DNA of 64,000 nt from Hawksworthiomyces lignivorus (taxonomy: Eukaryota; Ascomycota; Sordariomycetes; Ophiostomatales; Ophiostomataceae): NCBI GenBank assembly GCA_002917075.1, contig NTMA01000024.1, forward strand, positions 62,001 through 126,000. Direction: 5' to 3'. Below are positions 42,201-52,073 of the stretch, in pieces. Both the position numbers and the translations under genes were made by a program. Under the pieces are notes generated by a model. The model was not told the origin of the DNA. It saw nothing but the letters and a program-made list of their open reading frames with translations, and did no database searches. Position 1 is the stretch's first letter; each line of letters starts with the position of its first letter.

Positions 42201-45000
42201 GGGGCTCCTTTTCCGTGATCTTCATCGTTTCGCCGAGAGCAGCACTCAGGACAGACACGGCAAATTTCTTGGAGTTGAGGACTGCCTTTAGCGTTTCGCT
42301 TCGCCTCTGCTTCACGGCCGAGAATATGGCACTCCCGTCTTCTGCATCGGCAGCTGCGCCGAGTAGTTTTAAGAGAGGAAGATCATCGGGAGAGTTCACG
42401 ACGGCATGGTTCAATGCGCGGCTTGCTTCATAGGCGGGAACGCCGGCTTCAACGAGCATTTTGGCCAGAGAATAGCGGTCCATGGCGTCCGCGATATTGA
42501 AAATACGAGGAATGGCTGTGGCGAGCGAGGCAGGGCTCGGGCGGGATGCGAGGAGCATCTCAGTAATCTGCGCTTCGGGTGCGGCAACGGCATGGCAGAG
42601 GGCGGAGGCGCTGTGCGCATTTACGTCGGCACCAGCAGACAGGAGCATCTGGATCACGGAAAAGAAGCGTTCTTTGGGCGGCATCTTTACGACGGACTGT
42701 ACTTCGGATACGAGGAGGTCATTGAGTGCATCCTTTTGGTTGGTATACTTTAGAAGAAGGGAGAGTTTTGTCGCCTTTGCTCCATTCGAAGGAGTGCCCA
42801 AAAGAGCGTACAAGCCGCGGCCCAAAGTCTGCTGGTTGGCAGTATTAGTCTGCAGCATGCGATCGAGGAGTGATGGGTCCGGATAGGCGGCAGCTAAGGC
42901 ATGGTTAGTTTGTCCGCACAAAAAAATAGAAGAATGAAAAGAGAGAGGTGGCCTACCTAGGACGACAGAGGCACCCGCATTATAGTTGATGTCAGCCATG
43001 CCTTTGTCTAGAAGCATATCGAAAAGCTCGATATCGACCGGCTGCTTGTTTAATACCGTCACGAGAGCTTGGCCGACGGCCGCCTTGTCCTGGCCGACGC
43101 CTGCAGAGAGGAGAGCGAAAGTCATCTGGTGTCGCATAGAAGGGTTGGCGACAATGATGGCTTGCGAGAGGGCAGCGGCCAGCGTCTGCATCGCTGGCCG
43201 GCTGTGTTGGAGAACAGTCTGCAGAAGATGGACATCGCCCTTGGCGACGGCGGAAAGGATGCCGGCCCCTCCTGCGAAGTTGACGTCTGCTTTGGAGCGG
43301 AGCAGAAGGGTGATGAGGTGCTGGTCGCGCTGAGCTGGCGGCTCCTGCATCGCCTGCTGGAGAGCCGTCGTGACCACGGGGCCAGAGAAGCCGGTTGACA
43401 AGAAGCGCTCGATCATCTTGTACCGCTGCTCGGCGTGCAGATTGAAAATGTTGGGAAACACCTCTGCCAGGATCTCTGGCGCGGGACGCGTTGCTAATAT
43501 CAGTTCGACGATGGCAAAGTCGGCGGTTTGCACAGCTAGCTGAAGAGCCAAGCCCTCCTTGTAGTTCGCCGAGGCGGTATGGTGTCGCTGAAGCGTTCTT
43601 CTGTGTGATGAAGGACTCGGGCTGCCTGGGGACCCGCCTCGGTCGGGAAACTGCGGCGCGAGGAGGAGGCGAACAGACTCGACATCACCGGCTTCGGTGG
43701 CATCGATGAGGCAATCGTTCAAGGGGTTTCCGCCGGCCCCCTTTCGAAGAAGGAGGTTCAAGAGAAAAGCACGCTCCTCGTTGCTCATCTGCTTCGGGAG
43801 GTGCAGGACACACTCGGAGGCGCGGAGCGGGCTGAGCTCAACGCTGTCCGAAAGGAGCACCTGAGCCAGATTGATCCGCCTCTGCGACAGCGCGTACCGG
43901 AGAGCGGCGGCGTCGTCGTACTCAACCGACGCACCATAGTAGACCAGCAGGGAGACCATCTCGGAAAAGTTGTTGTAGCACGCCTGGGTCAGCCCGCGGG
44001 CGATGATGTCTCCGCTCGCGCCAGCGCAGAGGAGAACCTCAGCCAGTGCCATCTTCTCATTTGGGAGAATAGACGGGAGGCTGAACAGCAGCTTGAAGGC
44101 CTCGTTCACAGTATGGCCGGACGGCGGTTTCGATCCCGTAACAATGGCCAAAGCAATATCAACACGAGAGGCCATGATCGCCTCCAGCAGGGCAGCAGCA
44201 TTGTTGTACCCGCCATCGGCGCCGGCACGGCTGAGATGCAGCACAGAGTCGAGGCAGCCACGCTTCGCGGCGTCCGCCATGGCCGGCGACAGCTCAGAAA
44301 CGTCTGGCCGGCCGTCAGATGCTAGGATCAGGGAGATCAGGTCGGCTCGGCCGCCGGCTGAACACACCTGGCGGAAGGCGTCCTGACCAGCGACCGAGTT
44401 GGCGGTGCTAGCGCCGTAGCGGAGAAGGTGCTCGACAATGTCGGCATGGCCGGACAGGATGGCGTGAGGAAGGCCAGAATCCAGGGTCAGCGGGTCCGCG
44501 TAGGGAACGAGGACGGCGACAAGCTCAGAGTTGCGGTGCTGGACGGCTCGCTGCAGGAGCCGGCTGCGCTCAAACGACTCGATGCTTCGTCGCCGGGTGA
44601 GCAGGTTCGTCTTCGTCTTGGTGCTGGCGACATTGAGGTCGCCGCCGACAGATACGAGCTTGACCACCAGCGCTTCAGCCACACCCGGTGATGGCGAACC
44701 ACTTGCAGGGTTCAGGTAAGCGTCGAGGGCAGCAACGATCTCATTAGCGTCCCATTCCTTTCGCTTGGATGTGGTGAAGGCACGCCTCAGGGCGGGCGAC
44801 CGTTGACTCTGTCCTCCGTCGGCCGCCGCAAGCCGCCTGCGCTTTAGCAGCTCCTCAGCGGCACGGTCATCGTCGGGAGTGCGAACGCTGAAGGGTTGCA
44901 GCGGCTTCGAAAGACGGATGGGTGGCGGGAGCGGGCCGATGTGCCATTCGCTAGCGATAGCGGCCAGCCGCTGCTGACGAGCAGCCATGGACGAGGCCAT
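39250..45000 (-). CDS. giant ankyrin-repeat protein with C-terminal coiled coil, ~1895 aa
   Basis: The frame is open for 1916 codons, but 42956-42894 is almost certainly a 63-nt intron: GTAGGC donor, AACTAACC branch site, CCTTAG acceptor and a T-rich interior, without an in-frame stop. Removing it gives 1895 residues and restores a normal repeat (NAGASVVLAAAYPDPSLLDR). After a short N-terminal region, residues about 60-1600 are built of ankyrin-like units (ELVAVLVPYADPLTLDSGLP, IVEHLLRYGAS, VSLLIQNGAEVDVADHLGNT, PLFMAVRAGG). Many units are divergent and are best seen by their LLL..GA cores. From about 1650 an Ala/Glu/Arg-rich coiled coil contains near-identical units (RRRALAEAEAQAEAARVRTE, then RRRTLAEAEAQAEALRLRSQ) resembling flotillin-type helices. 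No membrane span or enzyme domain is seen. Probably a large scaffold; partner unknown. Confidence 0.88.
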   Translation of the reverse strand: MASSMAARQQRLAAIASEWHIGPLPPPIRLSKPLQPFSVRTPDDDRAAEELLKRRRLAAADGGQSQRSPALRRAFTTSKRKEWDANEIVAALDAYLNPASGSPSPGVAEALVVKLVSVGGDLNVASTKTKTNLLTRRRSIESFERSRLLQRAVQHRNSELVAVLVPYADPLTLDSGLPHAILSGHADIVEHLLRYGASTANSVAGQDAFRQVCSAGGRADLISLILASDGRPDVSELSPAMADAAKRGCLDSVLHLSRAGADGGYNNAAALLEAIMASRVDIALAIVTGSKPPSGHTVNEAFKLLFSLPSILPNEKMALAEVLLCAGASGDIIARGLTQACYNNFSEMVSLLVYYGASVEYDDAAALRYALSQRRINLAQVLLSDSVELSPLRASECVLHLPKQMSNEERAFLLNLLLRKGAGGNPLNDCLIDATEAGDVESVRLLLAPQFPDRGGSPGSPSPSSHRRTLQRHHTASANYKEGLALQLAVQTADFAIVELILATRPAPEILAEVFPNIFNLHAEQRYKMIERFLSTGFSGPVVTTALQQAMQEPPAQRDQHLITLLLRSKADVNFAGGAGILSAVAKGDVHLLQTVLQHSRPAMQTLAAALSQAIIVANPSMRHQMTFALLSAGVGQDKAAVGQALVTVLNKQPVDIELFDMLLDKGMADINYNAGASVVLGRPPLSFHSSIFLCGQTNHALAAAYPDPSLLDRMLQTNTANQQTLGRGLYALLGTPSNGAKATKLSLLLKYTNQKDALNDLLVSEVQSVVKMPPKERFFSVIQMLLSAGADVNAHSASALCHAVAAPEAQITEMLLASRPSPASLATAIPRIFNIADAMDRYSLAKMLVEAGVPAYEASRALNHAVVNSPDDLPLLKLLGAAADAEDGSAIFSAVKQRRSETLKAVLNSKKFAVSVLSAALGETMKITEKEPRQDLCALLVEAGAGGAAVSNALLSAAADADLSLGSILLANGASADHNDGEAIVLACRSGGSGVLQMLLNSPSAPSSTTLQRGFQEAGKVEDLKAREAIFRLLLEKGVSGEPVDKELIASASYGDDGVDLVQLLLKHGASTDYKNGEAVWTSTRNGFLPILKLLLGVSGDVPADVIDEDKQQRPSQETMARALKASWMLSGEPRYQIMQWLFEAGLQPSEAVHIALNKAVKEENPSIDMVRLLLTHGASPLADGCQTLVNAAYRCQVPILELCIASEVPREDLGYAFTETFTASRVDIWLSDSGLATAKLLLDKGAPSDNLGAVLVTAIDYCATEKDAIAQQFVQLLVEHQADVNFDCGLPLQVAARLGDASIIQQLLTLRPNADAISMSFPYIFDAEIYEDDVVKLIEIFREHKIDGTEDGLDVMFKHPDFESVLFLALDRYPRSVRILEALLDAGYYHDQMTAVRVAPEVQEDEVVSLLFWALLQPQKKISSAVIELLVERGCKVNFETPVSKTMPLMLAIQQRRPDVVSLLIQNGAEVDVADHLGNTPLFMAVRAGGDIGVAMMSHILAAEPSKNDGSLHMAAQALNLKAMKMLVKHGHDVDFPSPQHDGRSALSEICLHGTDGGPLTAARMKELDHSIAYLVDQGSDIQLRSDGKTPLLLALEANDAVATTQALLKAGMYKFVNSTFNQYHDDVCTYSPTMYVTHVLHPASTVREKLLALLKTSRAQNVYFAHSGPQPAGAVGVPEELQRVERERQARIDRALAEEEERARARRHTEELAQLAAQTRQDELNALRERAEAEAALMRRRALAEAEAQAEAARVRTEAEAVAMRRRTLAEAEAQAEALRLRSQAEAEAYRLKASVEAEAMQAVILRREADYAADLEQARLLGEQQVRIEGRKQQQLLTHEQHRNWQQVQTAQQISSIAIKERQSLDKLDYAQNKREMARLAEGRMLASAISQMPNGGPSNRNVAGYIMGEIK

Positions 45001-47531
45001 CTCATAACCATTTACGGCAAAGTCTTGATCTGTCTAATGGGATATGACAGTGCTGGCAAAGGTAGTAATTCCATGGGACAGAAGCCGGGAAGAGCAAAAC
45101 GATTACAGAAGTACAGCACTAGGGAATGTCGTAAAAAGATGACGTTGGAATGGAATGGACAAAGAAGAGGAGCAGCGAGGATAAAAAAAAAATCAGACAT
45201 AGGACTTGGGGGAGAAGGCAGAGCAGACAGGGGTCCTGGCCAAAGCTTGGTTGGGAGAATGCCACGCAAATCCACCCGAGCCCGAGCCTAGGTGCACACT
45301 GGAGTGTGCAGTAGCGGCGGCAGTGCCAAGGCGGGGACGTCGTCGAAGAAAACGGAACTTTCCTGATCGGTTGGCGAATTGTTGGTGCAAGAGAAGGGTC
45401 AGGCACAGAGGCAAACATGCATAAAAATGTAAGCTGGTTCTTCCGTGGGGGAAAAGAGCGGGAGAGCGGAGAAAGAGAGATTGGAGCGAAGGAGAGGGTT
45501 GCTCAAAGCTTCCGCTTTACAGAAACCGTAATAGCTGGGTGTCGAGTGTGTTTAGAAGAGGAAGACAGGTGACAGGCAGCTCAGCCTTGCGGGCAGATTT
45601 GGAGAGCATGGGGAAGGGGTGGCAAGACGGGGCGTGTGCCGATTCGACAGATTCAGCAAATGGGAGAGAGAAGAGGCGACAAATGGCTGCAACAGCAAAA
45701 AAAAGCAGCAGAATAAAGTTGTCCAGCAGTGCAGACAGGGGACGCAAAGCCGAAGAACAGTAGACAAGAGATGAAGACAGGGGAAATTCAGACGGATCGC
45801 GTGGCTTGCCTCTGTCCGTGTTTCAGAAGGGAAACCAGGAGCAGTACGGGGGGGATCAGGCAGAGACCAGGAAAAGGGAAGAAAGGTAAAAAAAGAAAGG
45901 AAGAAATAGGGACATGGAAACAAAAGCAAAGGGAGAGGGCGCCACGACGCCTATTATTTTTTTTTTTTTGTCTGCTTTCGGATGCGAAGAAGGTGTCGCA
46001 GTCACGGGAACATGAGACACTATTACGCTCTGGACAGTTATACTTTCGTACAAACAGGCAGTGCGGAGCAAAACGAGGAAAGGAGGCGCTGCGAAGCTCT
46101 AAGAAAAAACTTGATGATCCGCGAAGAAAGCTCTTTTTTTTTTTTTTTGCTCCGCCTCAATCAATCGAGCACTAGTCATCAGCGATAATACGGAATACTC
46201 CCAGTATAATATACTGAAAGTGGTGCGATGAATCCAATCATGGCGCGGCAATGCAACTAAAGAGAGGGGAAAAGCGCAGGCCACTGAGCCAACTGTCTTC
46301 ATTTCTTGTTCGCCGGGTTTCTCTTTTCCTCCGTGAGGCTTTCTTTCTCCCATCGTCTCTCTGCGTACGACGTAGCATTTTACTCCGTGCTCCGTGTGCT
46401 GCAATTATAACGAGCATACGGAGTGACTGCGACTACTAGCCAGGTGCTAGCAAATGGTTACACTCCCGTACTCCATATTGGTGTCAGGGCGAGCTCTTTT
46501 CCCCTTTTAGGTCTCCACTTTCCTCTCTCCAAAGGTGACAGACCACCTTCTGCCTTAGCAGTGGCAGTGACGTATCTGCCCTCCCTTCCCCCAGAATGTA
46601 GAATGCAAGAAAACTGCAAATACGACCAGACACGCAATCCCTCTTCTTGAGATGCGAATGAAGACTGCTTTTTGCCATATTTCTAAGCACGTTCTCCAGC
46701 CCATTCGCTCTTCGCACTCGCTAAAGAAAACTGATGACGGGGAATTTCTGTCTGCTCTCCCGCCTGCGTTTTTTTAACTGGGCTGCCTCACCATCGACTT
46801 ATCCGTGAGCTAAATGCAAGCTTCAGTTGCGCCGTAGCAGCTCGGCCGGTTTACGCAAACTTTTTGACGTACCTCCCCACCCTCTCTTTAGGCATCAGCA
46901 TTTCAGGAACAGCTTTGATACAGCGCAGCACATATATGCTTATATTCTAGAATTCTGTATTTTGTTGGTACCTCTTCCGCTTGCGTAACATATGTAAGCC
47001 GACGAGGCCTCACTCCATCAACAGTGGATGCGTCATTGTCAAATCGAATTTACTAAGCGGACGCCTAGCAAAGGGCAAAGTCATCAAGAAGCGCGTTTTC
47101 GAGACGACCACCAGCGTTGCTAGGAAAAAGTGGATACAAGGCGCACCGTTGCCCGATGTGATGCCTCCTATCACATTTCCTTTGCAACGGCAGCGTCCTA
47201 TTTGATTTTCCAAGGGTGGGATTCTGGTTTCCTTGCTCCGCAACAGCACGTGAAATGTACTTGTATGTGACGTGCATACCAGGACTGGACTGGACTGGAC
47301 TGGACTGGACTGGCCAAATGCGGCGGGCCAGAGTGATTAGTATACGCAGGCAGAACACTGTCAAAAACACGACGACGGTCTAAGACATTGCACCCCAAGA
47401 AGGGGGACTTGAGAAAAAGGCCACGCAAGCGCGCGTGCAAAAAGAGCTTTTGAGCTACAACAGTCGGCTGCAGTGGGAATATGCGCCAGAGTCTCATACT
47501 AATATCAATACATCATGAAAAGCAGATACAT
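45001..47531. other. intergenic, upstream of ankyrin gene
   Basis: No gene supported in 2.5 kb. Purine-rich on + (C/T-rich on the ankyrin coding strand) from about 45100-45500. T runs occur at about 45958-45969 and 46133-46148. Near matches to TACGGAGTA lie at 46189, 46381, 46416 and 46468. A (GGACT)n repeat lies at 47282-47313. Confidence 0.55.
47282..47313 (+). repeat. (GGACT)n pentanucleotide microsatellite
   Basis: Six perfect GGACT units plus GG, 32 bases. Confidence 0.95.
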
Positions 47532-48154
47532 TTAAGCAGCGGTGGCCGTCAGCAGCTTCTTCACCGCAACAGGGTTGGCACCGACGAGGTCGGCATCCTT
47601 CTCGCCGTTCTTGAACGAGATGAACGTCGGAATCGAGCGGATGCCGAACTCCTGAGCTACCTCGGGAACGTCGTCGATGTTGACCTTGAGAAAGTGCACC
47701 TTCTCGAACTCAGCTTCGTCGGAGTGCCTGTCGCCTTGATTAGTAAACGGCCTAGCCTGTCCTCCGCGGGGCAGAGACGAATGCGATTTCGACCGAGGGG
47801 ATTCCACCAACGCACTTGTCAATAGTAGGAGCGATCGCCTTGCAGGGTGGGCACCATTCTGCATAGAAGTCGACGAACACCGCCGGGTGCGACTTCACGA
47901 TCTCATCGAACTCGGCCTTCCTGCAGGTCACATTGTATTAGAAAGCTGGGAGGTGGAACAGAGCAGTGGGAGAGGGGCGGGGTCAAGTCTTACGAGTTGG
48001 CGACGTGGACAACCATGGCGGGCGAGGTAGCGTGAAATAGACGGGAATGTGTGAGAGTTCGTAGGGGCGTGTTCAAACGTGCAGCTGGGTACGAGAGCCG
48101 AGGACGGATGGCAGGGATGGAAAGTCGTTGGAAGAGCGTGCGCGAAGCAGACAT
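47532..48154 (-). CDS. thioredoxin with mitochondrial-type presequence and WCPPC site
   Basis: Disulfide reductase. Three exons, 48154-47994, 47920-47816 and 47727-47532 (donors GTAAGA and GTGCGT; intron 2 has an ACTAATC branch site), give 153 residues. Residues 1-46 are Arg/Ser/Leu-rich with no acidic residue (SASRTLFQRLSIPAIRPRLS), a typical matrix-targeting presequence. The thioredoxin fold follows: FVDFYAEW, the active site W76-C77-P-P-C80, KVNIDDVPEVAQEFGIRSIP with the cis-Pro, and TFISFKNGEK. The usual thioredoxin site is WCGPC; Pro in place of Gly is read directly from TGC CCA CCC TGC. Met47 (ATG at 48016) begins MVVHVANSKAEFDE, a normal start for a cytosolic thioredoxin, so leaky initiation could produce two forms. 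That is inference. Confidence 0.9.
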
Positions 48155-48494
48155 TCTGAGAAGAAAGGAGGGGGGAAAAAGGGAAAAGAGAAGAGAGGGA
48201 AGAAGACGATGAAATGATAGATGGTTAGGCCGGTTAAGTAACTGGAAGAGGCCAGAACGGCAGCTGAAAGAAGAGGGATGGGAGGCCAATTACGTGCTGA
48301 GCAGCCAGAAAAACGCAAACAATATGCCACTTCCTGTGCCGCTGGATATAGTAATCAGACAGCTACAGCACAGAGGGGGAAGGCGGGGAAGAGGTAGAAA
48401 GACGAGGAAGCTTCAGTGGCATTTGATAAGCATAAGCATAATGATGATTATGGCGTAAGAGGAGGTTTTGAAGGGGTGGTTGCGAAAAGGCGGC

Positions 48495-48533
<39 letters not shown>

Positions 48534-49170
48534 AAAGAAAAAGGGTAGGGTATCTTCGTCCGTATTCCTCTGGCGGATGAGTGGAACATGTATCTTAGGC
48601 TGCAAATTCTGTGGGAGGGCAGCGCATGTTCTACCGTTAGCTTGCCCCAAGTTGGCTTCTTGGCAGCTTTCGGCTCGTCTTTAACTACTTCATCCGGTGT
48701 CGTAGTGAATCACAGCCTAATGCACCACAACCATGGATTCACAGCACCCCTCTCAAATATTCCTGCCTTTCTAGCACATTCGCTCCATTCGCCAGCCTGT
48801 AGCCAGTTGCTTAGTACCTTCAAATGTACTACCTCTTGCAGGGAGCTTCGTGTTTCGTTTCCGTCAATTGCTGTGATCTTGCCCGTTGCCGGGAGCATCA
48901 GTTTGCTTTACATTTCAAACATATCACATCATATCGCATCACACGTGGCAAAGATTAGTAAAGTTTGTGAATTCTGTTTTGTCCTTTTGCAATTTTTATT
49001 TTCCTTTTTCAAAAAATACTGTTTTGGTTACCAGGACGCCAGCTTGCCCGACCAATACATAGAAACCCTGTTCACATGCATCGGGGTGGAAGGCCGATAA
49101 TAGACCCCTTCCAGAGAACTTCATCACAAACATTAAAACGACAAGATAGGAAAGCAGACATATATCATGC
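48155..49170. other. intergenic with poly(A) tract
   Basis: Upstream region of the thioredoxin gene and 3' region of the eL8 gene. No gene seen. It is purine-rich next to the thioredoxin start and has a 35-base A run at 48497-48531 (T on the thioredoxin coding strand). Confidence 0.6.
48497..48531 (-). repeat. poly(T) tract on minus strand, 35 nt
   Basis: Uninterrupted A run on +, about 340 bases upstream of the thioredoxin start codon, hence T on that gene's coding strand. Confidence 0.95.
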
Positions 49171-50370
49171 TTAGACCTTGATGGCGGACTCGAGAGCCTT
49201 GCGCTTCTTCTCAATGCGCTTGTTAGCCTTCTCGCCCATAATACCACCACCCCACCGCTTGCGGACATCCTCGCTCTTCTCAAGGTAACCATCCTTGACA
49301 GCAGAGATTAGCTTGGACAGCTCGTTCTTGTCCTCAGAGCGGACCTCGGTAACGGCAAGAACGGCGGCCGTCTTCTTGTGGACGACGGTACCGAGTCTGG
49401 CCTTGCCCTTGATGATGGCGTAAGGAACACCCATCTTGCGGCAGAGAGCGGGCAGGAACACAACGAGCTCGATCGGGTCGACGTCGTTAGGGATCAGGAC
49501 CAGAGAAGCCTTCTTGTTCTCAATGAGGCCCACAACGTGGTTGAGACCGTACTTGACGGTGTAGGGCTTCTTGCTGACCTCCTCCTTCTTCTTGCCCTCC
49601 TTGACGGCAGTGGCCTCCTTCAGGAGACGCTCCTTCTTCTCAGCCTTGGTCTCCGGGCGGTACTTGTTCAGCAGCTTGAAGGCCTGGGCGGCAGTATTGC
49701 GGTCGAGAACGTGCTGGAACTGGGCAATTGCTGGCGGGACCTTCAGGCGCAGGCTGAGGATCTTCTTCTGGCGCTGGAGGCGGACATACTCGGGCCACTT
49801 CACCATGCGCGAGAGGTTCCGGCGGGGCTGGACATCCTGACCGATGCCGAAGTTCTTCGGGCGCTTCTCGATCAGGGGGTTCTACAAGGCAACGATGTTA
49901 GCTCTTGGTCAAGCCGTATCAGTCTAGGCAAAGCGAAAGAGGCTGTTGACGTACCTTGGGAGCCTTCTTAGAACCAGCACGGCTCTGGGGGAAGGGGGCC
50001 GGGGCGGCCTTCTTGCCGGAAGCTTTGGGAGGCTGTCATTGAGAAACAAAAGACGTCAGCAAATCTGTACGTCTTCCTTTTAACTCTAAAGAGCAGTCAT
50101 AAATCATGCGAGCGAGTGCGCGGCGGCATTTCTGCGCACCATGGACAAGCCGACGATAACATGAGCTCCAGCCAATTCATCACCATGCATCTTCCTTGTT
50201 CCTTCGCTTCATCTAGAAGATGCAGCGAGAGGCGCAAGTCGACGACCAGGCGGAAATAGTTTTGTGCACAGGTTTCGAGAAATCTACAACCTGGTCGTTC
50301 TGCGCAAATGCGCATACTAGACAAAGCACGATTCACAAATGAATCTTAATTAGGATCTAACGCTTACCAT
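49171..50370 (-). CDS. RPL8: 60S ribosomal protein eL8 (L7a/L8)
   Basis: Large-subunit ribosomal protein. Exons are 50370-50368 (the ATG alone), 50032-49955 and 49881-49171, giving 263 residues, the usual length for fungal eL8. Exon 1 codes only Met before a GTAAGC donor, and intron 1 is 335 nt. Exon 2 codes [20 protein letters not shown]. Exon 3 begins [19 protein letters not shown] and includes [52 protein letters not shown] and [20 protein letters not shown], the L7Ae-type RNA-binding core. Ribosomal protein genes often carry a 5' intron at the initiator. Divergent from NCS6, 431 bases apart. Confidence 0.96.
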
Positions 50371-50801
50371 TTTGTCGTGTGGTTGTGCTGTCGTTCAACC
50401 GAATGTGATGATGATACTTGAAGAAAAGAAAGAAAAAAGACGAGAAGAAAAAGAAAAGATTTCATAGCCAATTAAGCCCGCCAGCAAAATATTATTTGGT
50501 GTGAAAAAAATTTAGGGTTGGAGGGGATGTCCCGGAAAAACTTCTCGGAAAAACAAAAGTGGTGACACTATGATTCCGAGGGGTCCAATTTCAGCACCTT
50601 TCTCAAATAGGCTTTACGTATTAGTACACAATGCGCTCTCATCTAATTGGATAGGCCATAGCGATTAAGTTCTTTCAGGCATATGCCACTCCCAAGGCTG
50701 TATGACCTTGCCACATCGAAAAAGTCATGAACATACTTTAAAATATGCGGATATCATATATGGAGGACATATAAGATCAGCCTCAGTTTCTCTATGGAAA
50801 C
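50371..50801. promoter_or_regulatory. shared divergent promoter region RPL8 / NCS6
   Basis: 431 bases separate the start codons of eL8 (-) and NCS6 (+), so both promoters must lie here or overlap. AT-rich; a TATA-like ATATCATATATGG lies at about 50751-50763, near NCS6. No further motif is claimed. Confidence 0.5.
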
Positions 50802-52073
50802 ATGGCTCCTAGTCTTTGTGCAATCTGCAAGACAGAGCGCGCGTTAATAAAGCGCCCAAAGAACCACCAAAAGCTCTGCAAGAAATGCTTCATAACGATA
50901 TTTGAAGACGAGGTCCACCACACGGTGACATCATCGCGACTGTTCTATGCTGGCGAGAAAGTTGCTATAGGAGCGTCTGGAGGAAAAGATTCTACCGTGC
51001 TAGCTTCTGTACTCAAAACGTTGAACGAGCGCCATAACTATGGCTTGGACCTTGTCCTGCTCAGTGTTGACGAGGGCATCAAAGGCTACCGTGACGACTC
51101 CCTCGAGACGGTGAAGCGGAATGCCGCACAGTACGATATGCCTCTCAAGATTGTTGGCTACGATGAGCTCTATGGCTGGACCATGGATCAAGTCGTCGAG
51201 GCAGTTGGCAAGAAAGGCAACTGCACATATTGTGGCGTCTTCCGCCGCCAGGCCCTGGACCGTGGCGCAAAGCTGCTGGGCATCAAGCACGTCGTCACAG
51301 GCCATAACGCTGACGATGTGGCTGAGACTGTGTTGATGAATTTGCTGCGGGGTGACCTCCCGCGTTTGTCGCGAAGCACAAGTATTGTCACAGGTGGCGA
51401 TCACTCTGACGTGAAGCGGAGCAAGCCGCTCAAATACGCTTACGAAAAGGAAATTGTACTGTATGCGCATCACAAAAAGCTGGACTATTTCAGCACTGAG
51501 TGCATATACAGTCCGGAGGCGTTTCGCGGAAGCGCTCGCAGTCTTATTAAAAACCTGGAAAAAGTTCGTCCTAGTGCTATCTTGGACATCGTGCGGAGCG
51601 GCGAAGACATGGCACGTCTCGTACCTGGAGCGGCACCAATACCATGTGCATGCGCGGATGCAGGGGCTGTCGGGAAACTAACCAAATCGAATAGGCCACA
51701 CAGTCTCCCTGATCCCGTTGACGAAGACGACAATGGCGGAGGCGGTGGCTGTGGGTCTCAGGTTGGTCGGATGCCAGGAGGTGAATTGGCAGCCATGGAG
51801 ACTCAGCTAAAGAGCAACGAGGCAGCCGAGTCTCTGGAGACGGACATGGCCTCATTGTTTCTCGCAAGAAAACAGCAGCAAATAGACACGGAAGGGAAAG
51901 AGTCAGAAAGAAGAACAGCTGCGGCAACCGGCCCCGCGGCGGTGAGAAATGCGGTTACCAAACAAGTGCTGGGATCTTGCGAGAGGTGCGGGTACATGTC
52001 AAGTCAGGCAGTATGCCAGGCATGTACCCTTCTCGAAGGCCTCAACAAAAATCGACCGCAGATACGCATATAG
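50802..52073 (+). CDS. NCS6: cytoplasmic tRNA 2-thiolation protein 1 (Ncs6/Ctu1)
   Basis: Catalyses 2-thiolation of wobble U34 in tRNA Lys/Glu/Gln with Ncs2, using sulfur carried by Urm1 (family knowledge). Single exon of 423 residues. N-terminal zinc motif [20 protein letters not shown] then CKKC. The PP-loop [11 protein letters not shown] lies at about 59-69. The central Cys pair CTYC and [19 protein letters not shown] are characteristic of the TtcA/Ncs6 group, followed by [21 protein letters not shown]-terminal zinc motif [10 protein letters not shown] then CQAC and the end block [10 protein letters not shown]. The stretch about 285-395 is a low-complexity insertion (acidic, Gly-rich, Ala/Thr-rich) that makes the protein longer than the roughly 350 residues I would expect. 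Confidence 0.96.
   Translation: MAPSLCAICKTERALIKRPKNHQKLCKKCFITIFEDEVHHTVTSSRLFYAGEKVAIGASGGKDSTVLASVLKTLNERHNYGLDLVLLSVDEGIKGYRDDSLETVKRNAAQYDMPLKIVGYDELYGWTMDQVVEAVGKKGNCTYCGVFRRQALDRGAKLLGIKHVVTGHNADDVAETVLMNLLRGDLPRLSRSTSIVTGGDHSDVKRSKPLKYAYEKEIVLYAHHKKLDYFSTECIYSPEAFRGSARSLIKNLEKVRPSAILDIVRSGEDMARLVPGAAPIPCACADAGAVGKLTKSNRPHSLPDPVDEDDNGGGGGCGSQVGRMPGGELAAMETQLKSNEAAESLETDMASLFLARKQQQIDTEGKESERRTAAATGPAAVRNAVTKQVLGSCERCGYMSSQAVCQACTLLEGLNKNRPQIRI

Noticed and set aside
42894..42956. Treating the 1916-codon ankyrin frame as intronless
   Set aside because: Donor, branch site and acceptor are all consensus, and the 21 residues interrupt an ankyrin unit.
48497..48531. A run as a poly(A) tail of an inserted retrocopy
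   Set aside because: No target-site duplication or coding remnant next to it; it fits the general pattern of T runs upstream of genes.
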